Positions 34,202 to 42,635 of a stretch of 64,000 nucleotides of DNA are shown one piece after another; position 1 is the stretch's first letter; every line of letters starts with the position of its first letter. Source of the DNA: CAZYME01 sp964648115 (GTDB taxonomy: Bacteria > Pseudomonadota > Gammaproteobacteria > Legionellales > Legionellaceae). Under the pieces are notes generated by a model. The model saw only the letters and a program-made list of their open reading frames with translations. It did not search any database and had not been told where the DNA came from. The stretch spans positions 1 to 64,000 of the forward strand of contig CAZYME010000009.1 in the NCBI GenBank assembly GCA_964648115.1, written 5' to 3'. The position numbers and the translations under genes are program-made.

Positions 34202-34972
34202 CTAATTGGTAATAAATCTCGCTATCTGAACATAGTCAGTGATGGAAATTTGTTCAGGTCGCAAACCTGGGTCAATATTTAAGCTTATTAAGTCATTTGC
34301 GGTCATGAGGGGCTTCAAATTATTAGCTAAGGTCTTGCGCCGCATAGAAAATGCGCAAGCAACTAAGCGCTCTAGCTCTGCTAACTCCACCTTCGGATAA
34401 GGGGATATTCGGTGGGGGATTAAACAAACAACAGCCGAGTCGACTTTAGGTGGGGGGTGAAACGCGGTAGGGGGCACATCAAGTAACTGCTCCACCTCGC
34501 ATTGATATTGCACAATCACACTTAATCGCCCATAGGTTTTAGTCCCGGGTTGGGCTACTAGTCGCTCCACTACTTCCTTTTGTAACATAAAGTACATGTC
34601 ATCAATATGCGGAGCATAGTGCAGCAGATGTAATAATAATGGGGTCGAAATATTGTAAGGTAAATTACCAATAATCCGTAAATGCTCACCCAGCTTACCA
34701 TAATCAATGGTCAACGCGTCGGCACCAATCAGGCGTAGCTTCTCAATAGCCTCTGGCATTTCCGTCAAATAAGCCTGCAAGTCTCGGTCTATCTCGATAG
34801 CGGTGAGGGAATTTAAAATACGCAACAACGGCTTGGTTAAGGCTCCCAAGCCAGGCCCTATTTCCACAACATTGTCCATCTGCTGTGGATTAAAAGCCTG
34901 TAAAATTGATTCTATAATACTATGATTTTGAAGGAAATTTTGCCCGAAACGCTTGCGGGGACGATGTGCCAT
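34202..34972 (-). CDS. rsmA: 16S rRNA (adenine1518/1519-N6)-dimethyltransferase
   Basis: RsmA (KsgA) dimethylates two adenines of the 3' hairpin of 16S rRNA. The 256-residue protein has the family length, RKRFGQNFLQN at the N-terminus, the SAM motif EIGPGLGALT, AIEIDRDL, the catalytic GNLPYNIST (NLPY) and FHPPPKVDSAVV. The next gene on the strand starts 104 bp after its stop, so it may head the apaH-efflux run. Confidence 0.97.
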   Translation of the reverse strand: MAHRPRKRFGQNFLQNHSIIESILQAFNPQQMDNVVEIGPGLGALTKPLLRILNSLTAIEIDRDLQAYLTEMPEAIEKLRLIGADALTIDYGKLGEHLRIIGNLPYNISTPLLLHLLHYAPHIDDMYFMLQKEVVERLVAQPGTKTYGRLSVIVQYQCEVEQLLDVPPTAFHPPPKVDSAVVCLIPHRISPYPKVELAELERLVACAFSMRRKTLANNLKPLMTANDLISLNIDPGLRPEQISITDYVQIARFITN

Positions 34973-35114
34973 AGAATTTCCTTGGTTAAAAAGCAGTAAT
35001 TATACCTTGATTTGCTCAAAATTGTCCCTTTCAATCCAAGGGGGTCTAGCGCATGACTCCATCTTTACCATTTTTATACATATATTAATCAAATCGAAAC
35101 ATCAAAACACATGT

Positions 35115-35128
35115 TTTTATGCTACATT
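35115..35128 (+). promoter_or_regulatory. Possible extended -10 promoter of the 35159 gene
   Basis: TTTTATGCTACATT contains TGC-TACATT, an extended -10. A similar ttTATGCTA-TAAGAT sequence lies before the F-box gene (36344-36355). No firm -35 is seen. The start codon is 31 bp further on. Confidence 0.3.
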
Positions 35129-35158
35129 AAGATCATGGTGAGCAACAAATAGTCATTT

Positions 35159-36280
35159 ATGCCATACAGAATAGCTGACGTACTCAGGTATATTAATACT
35201 CTACTCATGGATCCTGAAAATGATGATAGGCCTTTGGTCCATCACTTGAACAATGTAAAATTCATTCTATTGCAAAGCAAAATGGAAGATGGAACGATCA
35301 ATGTTGCCGATATCCATAAAGTAATACAGTATATTGAGACAATAAAAATCGAGAAAAAAAAAGGATTTTTTGGGAGCGCCGGCTTGGAAACCATGGGTGA
35401 GCTCTTGGCTCAACATGGGGAAACCATTTTACCAGCGTCAAAAAGACCACCAAGCACAATGGCTTTTTCCTCTGGTCCGCTGTTATCTGTGAAGCACCAT
35501 AAAATATTTGGGCTAATTCACCATACTTTGTATCAGAATTTTTTGGAGTATTTGCAATATCCAAAAAACCAAGAAACGCAAAGATCCATGACCTCTGCTG
35601 AAACGATCTGGGCCTTTTCCTACCCTAAAGATGAGGGTGGTGAAATTATGAATCAGGCGATTGGAGAATGGCAAGCCCGTCTAATGCAGTTGCCTGAAGA
35701 AAGCCCCCGGCTTGCATATATAGATTACATGCGAGATCTGAGCATCCAAGGTATGGTAGGAAGAACTGAAGCAGATGTTGACCGACTGTTAGAATACCTT
35801 GTTGCCGATTCTGAATACACTGCAGAACAAAAAGCGGCAATAATAAGGTGGATGCAAAGCAATGGTGGTCAGAGCAATAATCGTTTTGTAGATGTTTTGA
35901 TTGGGAGTGGCGCCTATACGAACGGTGTTGCCGCAACTAATCTGAAATCAAAACGTGCGGAACAAAATTGGACCATGGAGAATGGTAAAGTTGTTATGCA
36001 CTGCGATATAACAAGCTATGCGCTTATGATTGGCGGCGTACCTTACATTAACAGCAGCACGAATAAATTGGAAACAATAGACGACGTTGAAACGCTCTCA
36101 GACCCCAGAAACCGCTTTTCTCCCATGCTTAGAATGCAAGCCACGATAAAATTGGAGGTTAATGCAGATGGGCACGTTGAGCCTCGCATTGATACATTAA
36201 ATGTCACAAGCTATAACAAAATGCTTTCTCCACCCGAAAAACCCGTTGTTGAGCAGACAGACACTCCCAGACCCAAATAG
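35159..36280 (+). CDS. Unknown 373-residue protein
   Basis: No family is recognised. The N-terminal 200 residues are helical; residues about 255-345 are beta-rich (WTMENGKVVMHCDITSYALMIGG, LRMQATIKLEVNADGHVEPRI). The C-terminus is a Pro-rich tail (PPEKPVVEQTDTPRPK). No signal peptide or membrane helix. It lies first in a stretch of accessory genes between ksgA and tatC. The gene has its own start region, without a strong ribosome site (weak pairing before ATG). A host-directed role is possible but unsupported by any domain. Confidence 0.65.
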   Translation: MPYRIADVLRYINTLLMDPENDDRPLVHHLNNVKFILLQSKMEDGTINVADIHKVIQYIETIKIEKKKGFFGSAGLETMGELLAQHGETILPASKRPPSTMAFSSGPLLSVKHHKIFGLIHHTLYQNFLEYLQYPKNQETQRSMTSAETIWAFSYPKDEGGEIMNQAIGEWQARLMQLPEESPRLAYIDYMRDLSIQGMVGRTEADVDRLLEYLVADSEYTAEQKAAIIRWMQSNGGQSNNRFVDVLIGSGAYTNGVAATNLKSKRAEQNWTMENGKVVMHCDITSYALMIGGVPYINSSTNKLETIDDVETLSDPRNRFSPMLRMQATIKLEVNADGHVEPRIDTLNVTSYNKMLSPPEKPVVEQTDTPRPK

Positions 36281-36345
36281 TTAACGTGAGCAAATTTGAA
36301 GTAGGTTAGGCCGATGGCGCAACAAATGTGCGAAGTGCTAAATTT

Positions 36346-36963
36346 ATGCTAAGATACCATTCATTTATCAAGGATGAAGCAAAAGTGAAACACTCTTTAG
36401 AACGACCCTCAAATAGCTCTTTTTTTGACCGCCTTCCTCATGAGCTCATCCTACTGTGCCTGCAGCGCCTCGATGCGAAATCACTAGTCCAACTTTGTAT
36501 CGCTTATACAGAAATGTCTGGCTTGGCTAACGACAAATCGTTGTGCCTACATCTTTGCCACAATGACCCTGCAGCAAATGCATTTATTAAAGCCGCTGGT
36601 ATAGAGACAGAATTACAGGATGGCTCAATTAACGCCTATACTTTTTTAACTAGTTTTGTAAATAAGAACTTTCACGAGTTAATAGCCTTGCTATCAAAAA
36701 AGAGCCGTCATTTTGTATTGTGGGCTGCAAGTTATGAAGCAGAACTCCAGTTTTTCCCTCCACCGCCTCCCGGATCTCCTCGCCCTTTGTTTCTGACTAA
36801 AGAAATGGGTAAGGCTCAAACGCTGAATGCGAGAAAAGTGAAGGAGTGGCTGGCCGTTAATGTGCCAGTTAACGAGCTCTCCTTAACTCAGTTAGTCACA
36901 CAATCTAAAATGTTTTATCAAGAGTCCATCCCAAAGGCTTATATTCAAAGACTCACTGGTTAG
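36346..36963 (+). CDS. F-box-like domain protein, candidate host-directed effector
   Basis: Near the N-terminus lies FFDRLPHELILLCLQRLDA followed by KSLVQLCIAYTEMSGLAND, which fits the eukaryotic F-box pattern (LPxELxxxxLxxLDxxxLxxL). F-box proteins bind Skp1 and bring targets to SCF ubiquitin ligases; bacteria use them only as host-directed effectors (Legionella AnkB and LegU1 are known examples). The remaining 130 residues are helical and of unknown kind, with a Pro run (FPPPPPGSPRP). Starts at ATG 36346, GTG 36328 or GTG 36385 (aagga 10 bp upstream, TAAGAT -10 at 36350) are all possible. The F-box lies fully within the shortest form. Confidence 0.65.
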   Translation: MLRYHSFIKDEAKVKHSLERPSNSSFFDRLPHELILLCLQRLDAKSLVQLCIAYTEMSGLANDKSLCLHLCHNDPAANAFIKAAGIETELQDGSINAYTFLTSFVNKNFHELIALLSKKSRHFVLWAASYEAELQFFPPPPPGSPRPLFLTKEMGKAQTLNARKVKEWLAVNVPVNELSLTQLVTQSKMFYQESIPKAYIQRLTG

Positions 36964-36996
36964 ACACGAAAATAAGTAATAAAGTAGTTATATCAA

Positions 36997-37243
36997 TGTA
37001 GCCCGTATGGAGCGAAGCGGAATGCGGGAACTGACCAGAATGGTACTTACATAGGAAATTACGGCTAAAAATAGCCTGTCGTTGCGAGCGTAGCGAAGCA
37101 ATCCAGCGGCCTTAATGTCACTCAGACAAAATCACTGGATTGCTTCGCTACGCTCGCAACGACGATTATCTTCCTTAAGTAAGTGCCATTCGGAACCGAC
37201 CAGGGCTTAATCCCCGCTTTCCGCTTCGCTCCATACGGGCTAC
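36997..37243. repeat. Three-level nested palindrome (families C and D with a middle layer)
   Basis: Outer arms: tgtagcccgtatggagcgaa (36998 on) and its inverse ending cgggctac (37243), family C. Middle arms: tggtacttacataggaa (37041 on) and ttccttaagtaagtgcca (37171 on). Inner: the family D hairpin 37078-37163, gtcgttgcgagcgtagcgaa and its inverse. The set fills the space between the F-box gene and nadD. Confidence 0.8.
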
Positions 37244-37281
37244 GGTAGTGTTTTATTTTGCTATTTTTCAAAGGACAGCTT

Positions 37282-37914
37282 ATGCATATCGCATTATTTG
37301 GTGGTACATTTTGTCCAATTCATAATGGCCATATAGGGGTTGCACTTTTTCTCCAAAAACATTTTCAATTCGATGAATTTCTTTTCCTACCCAATAAATC
37401 TCCTACCCTAGACAAAACCGCCAGAGCATCAGTGGAACAACGGCTGGCTTTGTTAGAGCTTGCTCTAGAACCCTATCCAACTTTTACCATTGATCGGCGT
37501 GAGATAAATCGACCCACGCCTTCTTTTATGGTTGATACGTTATTGAATCTTCGCTCAGAGCGGGGTGAAGACGTATCAATATCCCTCATCCTAGGCATGG
37601 ATAGCTTTCAACAATTCCATCGCTGGCATGACTGGCAAACCATACTCACGCTATGTAACCTGATTGTTATTGATCGTCCAAACACCGAAAATAAATCCCT
37701 CCCCAAAGCCTTGGAAAAAAGTGCCATCTATCAAATAACCGATCCGAAAGTACTGTCTTCGGCAAAGCGCGGGGGATTTTATCGATGTAATGCAGGGTTA
37801 TATCCTATCTCTTCAACTGTGATATGTGCATTAATCCAATCAGGGGGAGACGCAGGCTCTTTTCTACCACCTGCTGTTTGGACATTCATACAAGAAAAAA
37901 ACCTTTTTAAATAA
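37282..37914 (+). CDS. nadD: Nicotinate-nucleotide adenylyltransferase
   Basis: NadD forms deamido-NAD from nicotinate mononucleotide and ATP. The ATG at 37282, with aaggaca upstream, gives 210 residues (MHIALFGGTFCPIHNGHIG). The nucleotidyltransferase motif is HNGH; SLILGMDSFQQFHRWHDWQ and the C-terminal ISSTVICALIQSG (compare ISST.IR) confirm the family. The usual neighbours (holA, rsfS, lptE) are absent here. Confidence 0.95.
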   Translation: MHIALFGGTFCPIHNGHIGVALFLQKHFQFDEFLFLPNKSPTLDKTARASVEQRLALLELALEPYPTFTIDRREINRPTPSFMVDTLLNLRSERGEDVSISLILGMDSFQQFHRWHDWQTILTLCNLIVIDRPNTENKSLPKALEKSAIYQITDPKVLSSAKRGGFYRCNAGLYPISSTVICALIQSGGDAGSFLPPAVWTFIQEKNLFK

Positions 37915-37918
37915 AGAG

Positions 37919-37968
37919 CAGATACGAATGAGAAGCAGGCTGGCTTATCTTAATGCCATTCGTATCTG
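37919..37968 (+). terminator. Hairpin after nadD
   Basis: cagatacgaatg and cattcgtatctg form a perfect 12-bp stem around a 26-bp loop, just after the nadD stop. There is no strong T run, so a terminator role is likely but not certain. Confidence 0.5.
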
Positions 37969-38002
37969 ATCCTTCATATTCTCTTAACTATTTTATTTTA
38001 GA

Positions 38003-40153
38003 ATGAGACATAGTCACTATATGAGATATACAGTCATGGCAAGCAGCAATACAGACGTACAACGCTATACAAGCGACCTACTTCACAATCAAAATTGTCA
38101 CGCCTACCTGGGTGCACTGATAATTCCTGCGTCCGTTTTGGAGAGGATACGCGTTATTTCGCCTAGCCTTGCCGATGAGCTTAGTAGCGCACGTGCTGCT
38201 CCATATAACCCCACATTTGCTTATGCAGACTTATACACACAATTTTTTACGGTTGTTGAAAATAACATTGGTGCCCTTTTTGACGCACCCCAAGATAAAC
38301 TTTTGCAGGAACTTGCATTAATTGAAAGCCGCCGGCTGTTTCTAAAAGAAAATGCTAATTATCCCGGTTTAGCCAGAGATGCTAAAGCGCGTTCCACACC
38401 AGAATATGAACAAGCTAAAAGAGAAGAGCTACAGCAATTAAATCATTTTATTTTTTCCATTTATAATAATGATAACCGAATCCTAGAAAATACATTTGAA
38501 GCAATTCAGCACATTCCTTTGCAACATACACCCATTGATAATGACATCCAGTCTAGAATTGCTAAATTTGTGAAAGACGATGGGGAACGCGTTAATCTCC
38601 AAACCCTGTCACCTGCCCAGGCAGGTTCAGCTTATGGCCGGCTAACTGCGATGATGGCTAGCGATTATAAACCCCAACATTCAACCAGTTTGGCCACCGT
38701 TAGAAAATATGTTCATAGCGCCGACGGTTCCACCACAGAATTGCGTTTTGGCACACAAGGACAGAGGGATAATGGTGTAGCTCGCGTAAGCCCCTTGTTT
38801 GAACGTTGGCTTACTGTGCAAGAAAGAATGCATTTACCTGAAGATGGCGTTACCCATCCCATCACCCATGTGTATTTTAACAATTTGGGGCTAGACAGAA
38901 CCGATATGGAAGGGAAAAAAGAGCGTGAATTAACGCAAGTATTGCACGAACTTGAAGCAAGACACCCTAATGTGGCAGTTATTACTTTACCTGCTGATAA
39001 AGGATTAATGAGCAGCTCCGAATATAAAAAAACGGGTCCTAACGATAGGCATGACTTTCAAAGTGTAAACGATGAATTATTACAAATTTCCCACCAAGAT
39101 CCCGCTGCACAACGCCCCATAAAAGATTTTTATATCAGCGATAAAATTCGCAGAGCCGTCTTTCAAGATGCAAATGGGCGTTATTCAAAAGAGAATGAAA
39201 AGCAGCAGTTGCAAGAATTGCTTGATAAAAGCTACAAAGCCATGGGAATACAAGAAGGCGAGGCATTAACCGGAGCTCAGCGGCAAGCTGTATGGTTTCA
39301 TTTTATAAAATTTGAATTAACCAACGCTATCGTTAAGGCATTAACCCCTCAAACGGTAAATTTTTCTTGTAAGGATGCTATTGATAGAGGCGGAGTGTCA
39401 TCTGCTTATTATAACTTAATGAATTCTTTGCAAAATAACCAACCTATGACCAGAGAAGAGTTCGATCAAGGCTTACACGCTGCTCCTACTATGGTTAAAG
39501 CACGCGGAATGAACCATCATACCAAACTCATTTGGAATGCTGTCGATGCCTATATTAATGCAAATTATGAGGCCATAAAAAATGAGCCCAAGCAAGCCTG
39601 GTTAATTCAGTGGAGAGATTTAAATTGTCCTCATACACGAGTGGCCGAATTGCTAAAATTACGCATTGAGCAAACTCAAAATGACCTTGCCCAAATACAC
39701 CCAGTAAACCCTACCCAAGCAGAAGCCCTGAACCAAGGCCGAGTAATATTAACCAAGATACAGCAACAAAGTGATGTAGGCGTAAGTGGCAAGCGTTTGC
39801 TGCTTGAAGCAGTGACACGCACCCCAGATGTTATTTTGCGCCCAGATGATGAAAGAAATAATCAACGATATAACGAAGTGGCAGATAAACTTACCATTAA
39901 ATATCCAAAGCTACATGTATTGGCAGGGATTATGAAATTCATAGCTGCAATTGCTCTGTATATTCCATCCTTTGGAAGTACTAAACAATTGTTTCAGGAA
40001 GGTATTGCAACAGCCCGCGCAGGCTTCCATGCCACAACACGTAGCCACATTCAGGAGCAGATGAAGGCACAAGTTGATGAAATGAAGAATGACGCCCTGG
40101 CAACCAATCTTGATAAAGAAATTCCGTCGGTTGGCCCAGACTCGAGGCAATAA
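38003..40153 (+). CDS. Large protein with a CX5R phosphatase motif, candidate phosphoinositide phosphatase effector
   Basis: The 716-residue protein contains NFSCKDAIDRGGVSSAYYNL with C456-K-D-A-I-D-R462, a CX5R P-loop. A Lys right after the Cys and a basic loop are typical of phosphoinositide phosphatases, as in Legionella SidF/SidP and Salmonella SopB (CKSxKDRT type). The Thr after Arg is replaced by Gly. The preceding VWFHFIKFELTNAIVKAL and following NHHTKLIWNAVDAYINANYEA look helical like those enzymes. Near residue 640-660 a hydrophobic stretch (LAGIMKFIAAIALYIPSF) could anchor it. The C-terminal 60 residues are helical and charged. No signal peptide. Starts at 38003, 38021 or 38036 are possible. 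Substrate and secretion are inferred only. Confidence 0.7.
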   Translation: MRHSHYMRYTVMASSNTDVQRYTSDLLHNQNCHAYLGALIIPASVLERIRVISPSLADELSSARAAPYNPTFAYADLYTQFFTVVENNIGALFDAPQDKLLQELALIESRRLFLKENANYPGLARDAKARSTPEYEQAKREELQQLNHFIFSIYNNDNRILENTFEAIQHIPLQHTPIDNDIQSRIAKFVKDDGERVNLQTLSPAQAGSAYGRLTAMMASDYKPQHSTSLATVRKYVHSADGSTTELRFGTQGQRDNGVARVSPLFERWLTVQERMHLPEDGVTHPITHVYFNNLGLDRTDMEGKKERELTQVLHELEARHPNVAVITLPADKGLMSSSEYKKTGPNDRHDFQSVNDELLQISHQDPAAQRPIKDFYISDKIRRAVFQDANGRYSKENEKQQLQELLDKSYKAMGIQEGEALTGAQRQAVWFHFIKFELTNAIVKALTPQTVNFSCKDAIDRGGVSSAYYNLMNSLQNNQPMTREEFDQGLHAAPTMVKARGMNHHTKLIWNAVDAYINANYEAIKNEPKQAWLIQWRDLNCPHTRVAELLKLRIEQTQNDLAQIHPVNPTQAEALNQGRVILTKIQQQSDVGVSGKRLLLEAVTRTPDVILRPDDERNNQRYNEVADKLTIKYPKLHVLAGIMKFIAAIALYIPSFGSTKQLFQEGIATARAGFHATTRSHIQEQMKAQVDEMKNDALATNLDKEIPSVGPDSRQ

Positions 40154-40186
40154 ATGTAGGTTGGGTCATGGACCCAACCTACGTTT
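40153..40186. terminator. Family E palindrome, likely bidirectional terminator
   Basis: aatgtaggttgggtc and gacccaacctacgtt form a stem with a 3-bp loop between the convergent 38003-40153 and epmC genes. The element is a repeat (also near 24652 and 55964) used in a terminator position. Confidence 0.55.
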
Positions 40187-40697
40187 AATAGGCTTGTGTG
40201 GTCCCATAAAAATGACATATCGCATTCCGAAAACGCTCCGCCCTTTTAGAGAGGCCCTCTTCATAATATTTTTTTACCTGTTGATACACTGCCTCTTTAA
40301 ATAAATCTGTGTCTGATTCCTCTCCGTTGAGGTTATCAATACTCACCCTAAATGGATGCCCAGCTGCTGCAGAAAGTATGCACTCCAACGCCTGAGGTTT
40401 TACCTCAACGTTTTGAAAAATCGCCTGTTGCTCAGCGGTACGCCCATCCGGGGCATACCAATAACCAAAATCAACTTGTTTTCGCCGCTCAGCTCCCGCA
40501 ATAAGCCAATGTGAGCACTCATGCAAGGCGCTGCTAAAAAAACCGTGCGCAAAGAAGATTTCGTGGTAAGGGCGATTTTCATCTGCAGGAAGATAAAGTG
40601 GCTCATCGCCCCCTTTAACAAGCTTTGTATTAAACTCAACCGCAAAACAGTCATTAAAAATTTGAATCAAATCTTGATATTTATGCACTTGCGACAT
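40185..40697 (-). CDS. epmC: Elongation factor P hydroxylase EpmC
   Basis: EpmC (YfcM) hydroxylates the lysine of EF-P modified by EpmA and EpmB. The 170-residue protein shows ALHECSHWLIAGAERRKQVDFGYWY, the iron-binding HExxH-like HECSH and the family-typical DFGYWYAPDGRTAEQQ. Length matches. It is single and convergent with the phosphatase-like gene. EpmA and EpmB are not in the window. Confidence 0.93.
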   Translation of the reverse strand: MSQVHKYQDLIQIFNDCFAVEFNTKLVKGGDEPLYLPADENRPYHEIFFAHGFFSSALHECSHWLIAGAERRKQVDFGYWYAPDGRTAEQQAIFQNVEVKPQALECILSAAAGHPFRVSIDNLNGEESDTDLFKEAVYQQVKKYYEEGLSKRAERFRNAICHFYGTTQAY

Positions 40698-40761
40698 GAT
40701 TATAATAGGCTCTTACTCATAACCGTGATAGTTTAATGTATCGTGTTAAAAAAATACACTT

Positions 40762-41493
40762 ATGCTAACCCACCTACTTGAATTACGCCGCCGCGCACTA
40801 CTGGTAATAACCGTCTTTGCAGCCCTATTTTTACTGTTTTTTTTCTTCGCGCCAAATTTGTTCCATCAACTAGTATCCCCGTTATTACATGTGCTCCCCA
40901 CACCTGACCCGCTTATTGCGACTCAAATTACCACCCCTCTATTAATACCTATTAAACTAGCTGCTGACGCTGCTATGCTCTGCACAATGCCCTATGCCTT
41001 GCTACACATTTGGCGCTTTGCATCCCCCGGACTATACCAACGCGAACGCTCTACTCTACAATGGGCCATGCTGGGAAGCATACTCCTCTTTCTAATAGGG
41101 GTTTTGTTCTGCTTTTATATAGTCTTACCGTTTATGCTGCAATTCTTTGCCCAATCAGTACCAACCGGCGTTCGCCTCATGCCGGATATAACCTATGCTG
41201 TTGATTTTATTACACGAATGCTGCTGTTATTTGGTGTTTGCTTCCAAGTACCACTAGTATGTGTCTTTCTGGTATATATGCAGTTCATTGAGGCCAAGAC
41301 CTTAAAAACCATAAGGCCTTATGTGATTGTCGCCGCATTTACTATCGGGATGTTATTAACACCACCGGATGTATTATCCCAAATCATGCTAGCAGTACCG
41401 CTTTGTCTATTATATGAATTGGGTATTATTCTAGTGAACATTATTGTAAAAGATAATAAAAAAAGAGAGTTTTCGGTTACTCAGAATAGATGA
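40762..41493 (+). CDS. tatC: Sec-independent protein translocase TatC
   Basis: TatC binds twin-arginine signal peptides in the inner membrane. The 243-residue protein starts MLTHLLELRRRALLV, the cytosolic HLxELRxR motif, and has six membrane helices. SPGLYQRERS and the FAL/FxxPL periplasmic segments (CFQVPLVCVFLVYM) fit the family. It is separated from tatA and tatB, which lie on the other strand at 42252-42634, so the usual tatABC operon is broken. Confidence 0.95.
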   Translation: MLTHLLELRRRALLVITVFAALFLLFFFFAPNLFHQLVSPLLHVLPTPDPLIATQITTPLLIPIKLAADAAMLCTMPYALLHIWRFASPGLYQRERSTLQWAMLGSILLFLIGVLFCFYIVLPFMLQFFAQSVPTGVRLMPDITYAVDFITRMLLLFGVCFQVPLVCVFLVYMQFIEAKTLKTIRPYVIVAAFTIGMLLTPPDVLSQIMLAVPLCLLYELGIILVNIIVKDNKKREFSVTQNR

Positions 41494-41566
41494 ATGTAGC
41501 CCGTATGGAGCGAAGCGGAATGCGGGAATGGACGCGCAATTTGAGCCCCGTCCGCTTCGCTCCATT
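41494..41566. repeat. Family C palindrome
   Basis: aatgtagcccgtatggagcg and the shortened inverse gtccgcttcgctccat. The right arm lacks the final acgggctac and ends at the stop codon of the next gene, so the repeat lies between convergent tatC and the 41566-42159 gene. Confidence 0.7.
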
Positions 41567-42159
41567 TAACGACAAGTCGGAGCAGGAGATTTTACTTCTG
41601 GTTCGCCACTGCGATGACCCTGCAATTCCTCACGCATTCTAATAGCCTGATCGGCAGATAAGGTCTGTTTTTCCAATTCTTTGGTAACCATCTCAAGCAT
41701 ATCCACCTTCCTTGAATCAGAGGGGTTCCGTTTCACAGCCTCTCCAAGCTCCTGTTGGATCTCAGACAGCGTACCCTTGTATAAGTGGTCACCCCCAGAA
41801 ATCAGATAATAACCAGTTGGGCTATTACCACGAAGTTCTTTCACAAAAAATTCATCACCAAATTTTACTCGGCTCTCAAAAAATTTAATCGCATCATCAC
41901 GGGTAGGAAAAACCATAGCACCCGTTCTATCAATCTTTAGATTATGTTCCTCAGCGTACGCTTTGTATGCCTCAAGCAGAGCTTTCATACCCTTAGGTTT
42001 TATCCCAACAGGTACAAATTTTGTGGGCTCCTCTTTCTTACCGGGCTTTGGAGTATCAACAGCAGGCGCTACCACTTTTTTATCTTCAGCAGCGATCGCC
42101 GCTGCCCTTAATATTTCTAGCTCTTCTTTACGCTTTCGTTGCTCATCTCGGTGCGGCAT
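41566..42159 (-). CDS. Unknown 197-residue protein
   Basis: The N-terminal 60 residues are charged and low in complexity (DEQRKRKEELEILRAAAIAAEDKK, then Pro/Lys/Glu-rich). A compact domain follows (about 65-165): ALLEAYKAYAEEHNLKI, TRDDAIKFFESRVKFGDEFF and TGYYLISGGDHLYKGTLSEI. No family recognised with confidence. It lies between tatB and tatC, where the operon would normally continue. The upstream region has TGTGCTATTTTAG, an extended -10 type sequence similar to that before the gene at 8462. Confidence 0.6.
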   Translation of the reverse strand: MPHRDEQRKRKEELEILRAAAIAAEDKKVVAPAVDTPKPGKKEEPTKFVPVGIKPKGMKALLEAYKAYAEEHNLKIDRTGAMVFPTRDDAIKFFESRVKFGDEFFVKELRGNSPTGYYLISGGDHLYKGTLSEIQQELGEAVKRNPSDSRKVDMLEMVTKELEKQTLSADQAIRMREELQGHRSGEPEVKSPAPTCR

Positions 42160-42251
42160 AATAGATTCCTAGTTATTACTATTGAACTAAAATAGCACAT
42201 TTTTGGTTGTCTTTGAGACTTTTATGATAAATAATTACACTTAATTTACAA

Positions 42252-42470
42252 TTATTTGTTGTAGTTTTCATCAGCCTGCTCAGCTTTCTTAGTATTTTCT
42301 TGCAATTGCTGCTCATTAATTTGCTCTTGCCAAAAAGCTACTGCTTGCTGTTTAAAACCATTTAATCGCCCAAACAATTTCCCAAGATGATAAGCAAGCA
42401 TAGGTAATTTTTTAGGGCCAAAGACAAACAAAGCGATTAACAAGGTTAATAATAATTCACCACCACTCAT
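42252..42470 (-). CDS. tatB: Twin-arginine translocase subunit TatB-like
   Basis: TatB works with TatC as the receptor for folded proteins. The 72-residue protein starts with one short membrane helix (ELLLTLLIALFVFG), the hinge GPKKLPMLAYHLGKLFG, then an amphipathic helix and a charged tail. It is short for TatB. Its start overlaps the tatA stop by 4 bp (ATGA), so the two are coupled. TatB rather than a second TatA is inferred from order and the GPKKLP hinge. Confidence 0.8.
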   Translation of the reverse strand: MSGGELLLTLLIALFVFGPKKLPMLAYHLGKLFGRLNGFKQQAVAFWQEQINEQQLQENTKKAEQADENYNK

Positions 42471-42634
42471 GATGGCTTATCATTAGTATCATCCTCATTT
42501 AAAGCACGCTTGAAATTTTTGATAGCATGACCAAGATCTGAGCCAATATTTTTTAATTTATTCGTGCCAAATAAAGCAACCACAATCAATAAAATTAACA
42601 ATAGTGACAGCGGGCTAATACCACTTAATCCCAT
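42467..42634 (-). CDS. tatA: Twin-arginine translocase subunit TatA
   Basis: TatA oligomers form the transport path. From ATG 42634, with aaggag upstream, the protein has 55 residues: a membrane helix (PLSLLLILLIVVALF), the FGTNKLKNIG hinge (FGxxKL is typical), the amphipathic helix SDLGHAIKNFKRAL and an acidic tail. The open frame extends 15 codons further upstream into ubiB, without a better site. Confidence 0.88.
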   Translation of the reverse strand: MGLSGISPLSLLLILLIVVALFGTNKLKNIGSDLGHAIKNFKRALNEDDTNDKPS

Positions 42635-42635
42635 G

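Noticed and set aside
34973..38002. PmrA or CpxR regulator boxes upstream of the candidate effector genes
   Set aside because: AT-rich pieces such as attaatcaaat and cttaactattttat were seen, but none fits the Legionella consensus well enough to claim.
38003..40153. C-terminal E-block secretion signal
   Set aside because: The tail is charged and Glu-containing but lacks a clear Glu cluster; no claim is made from it.
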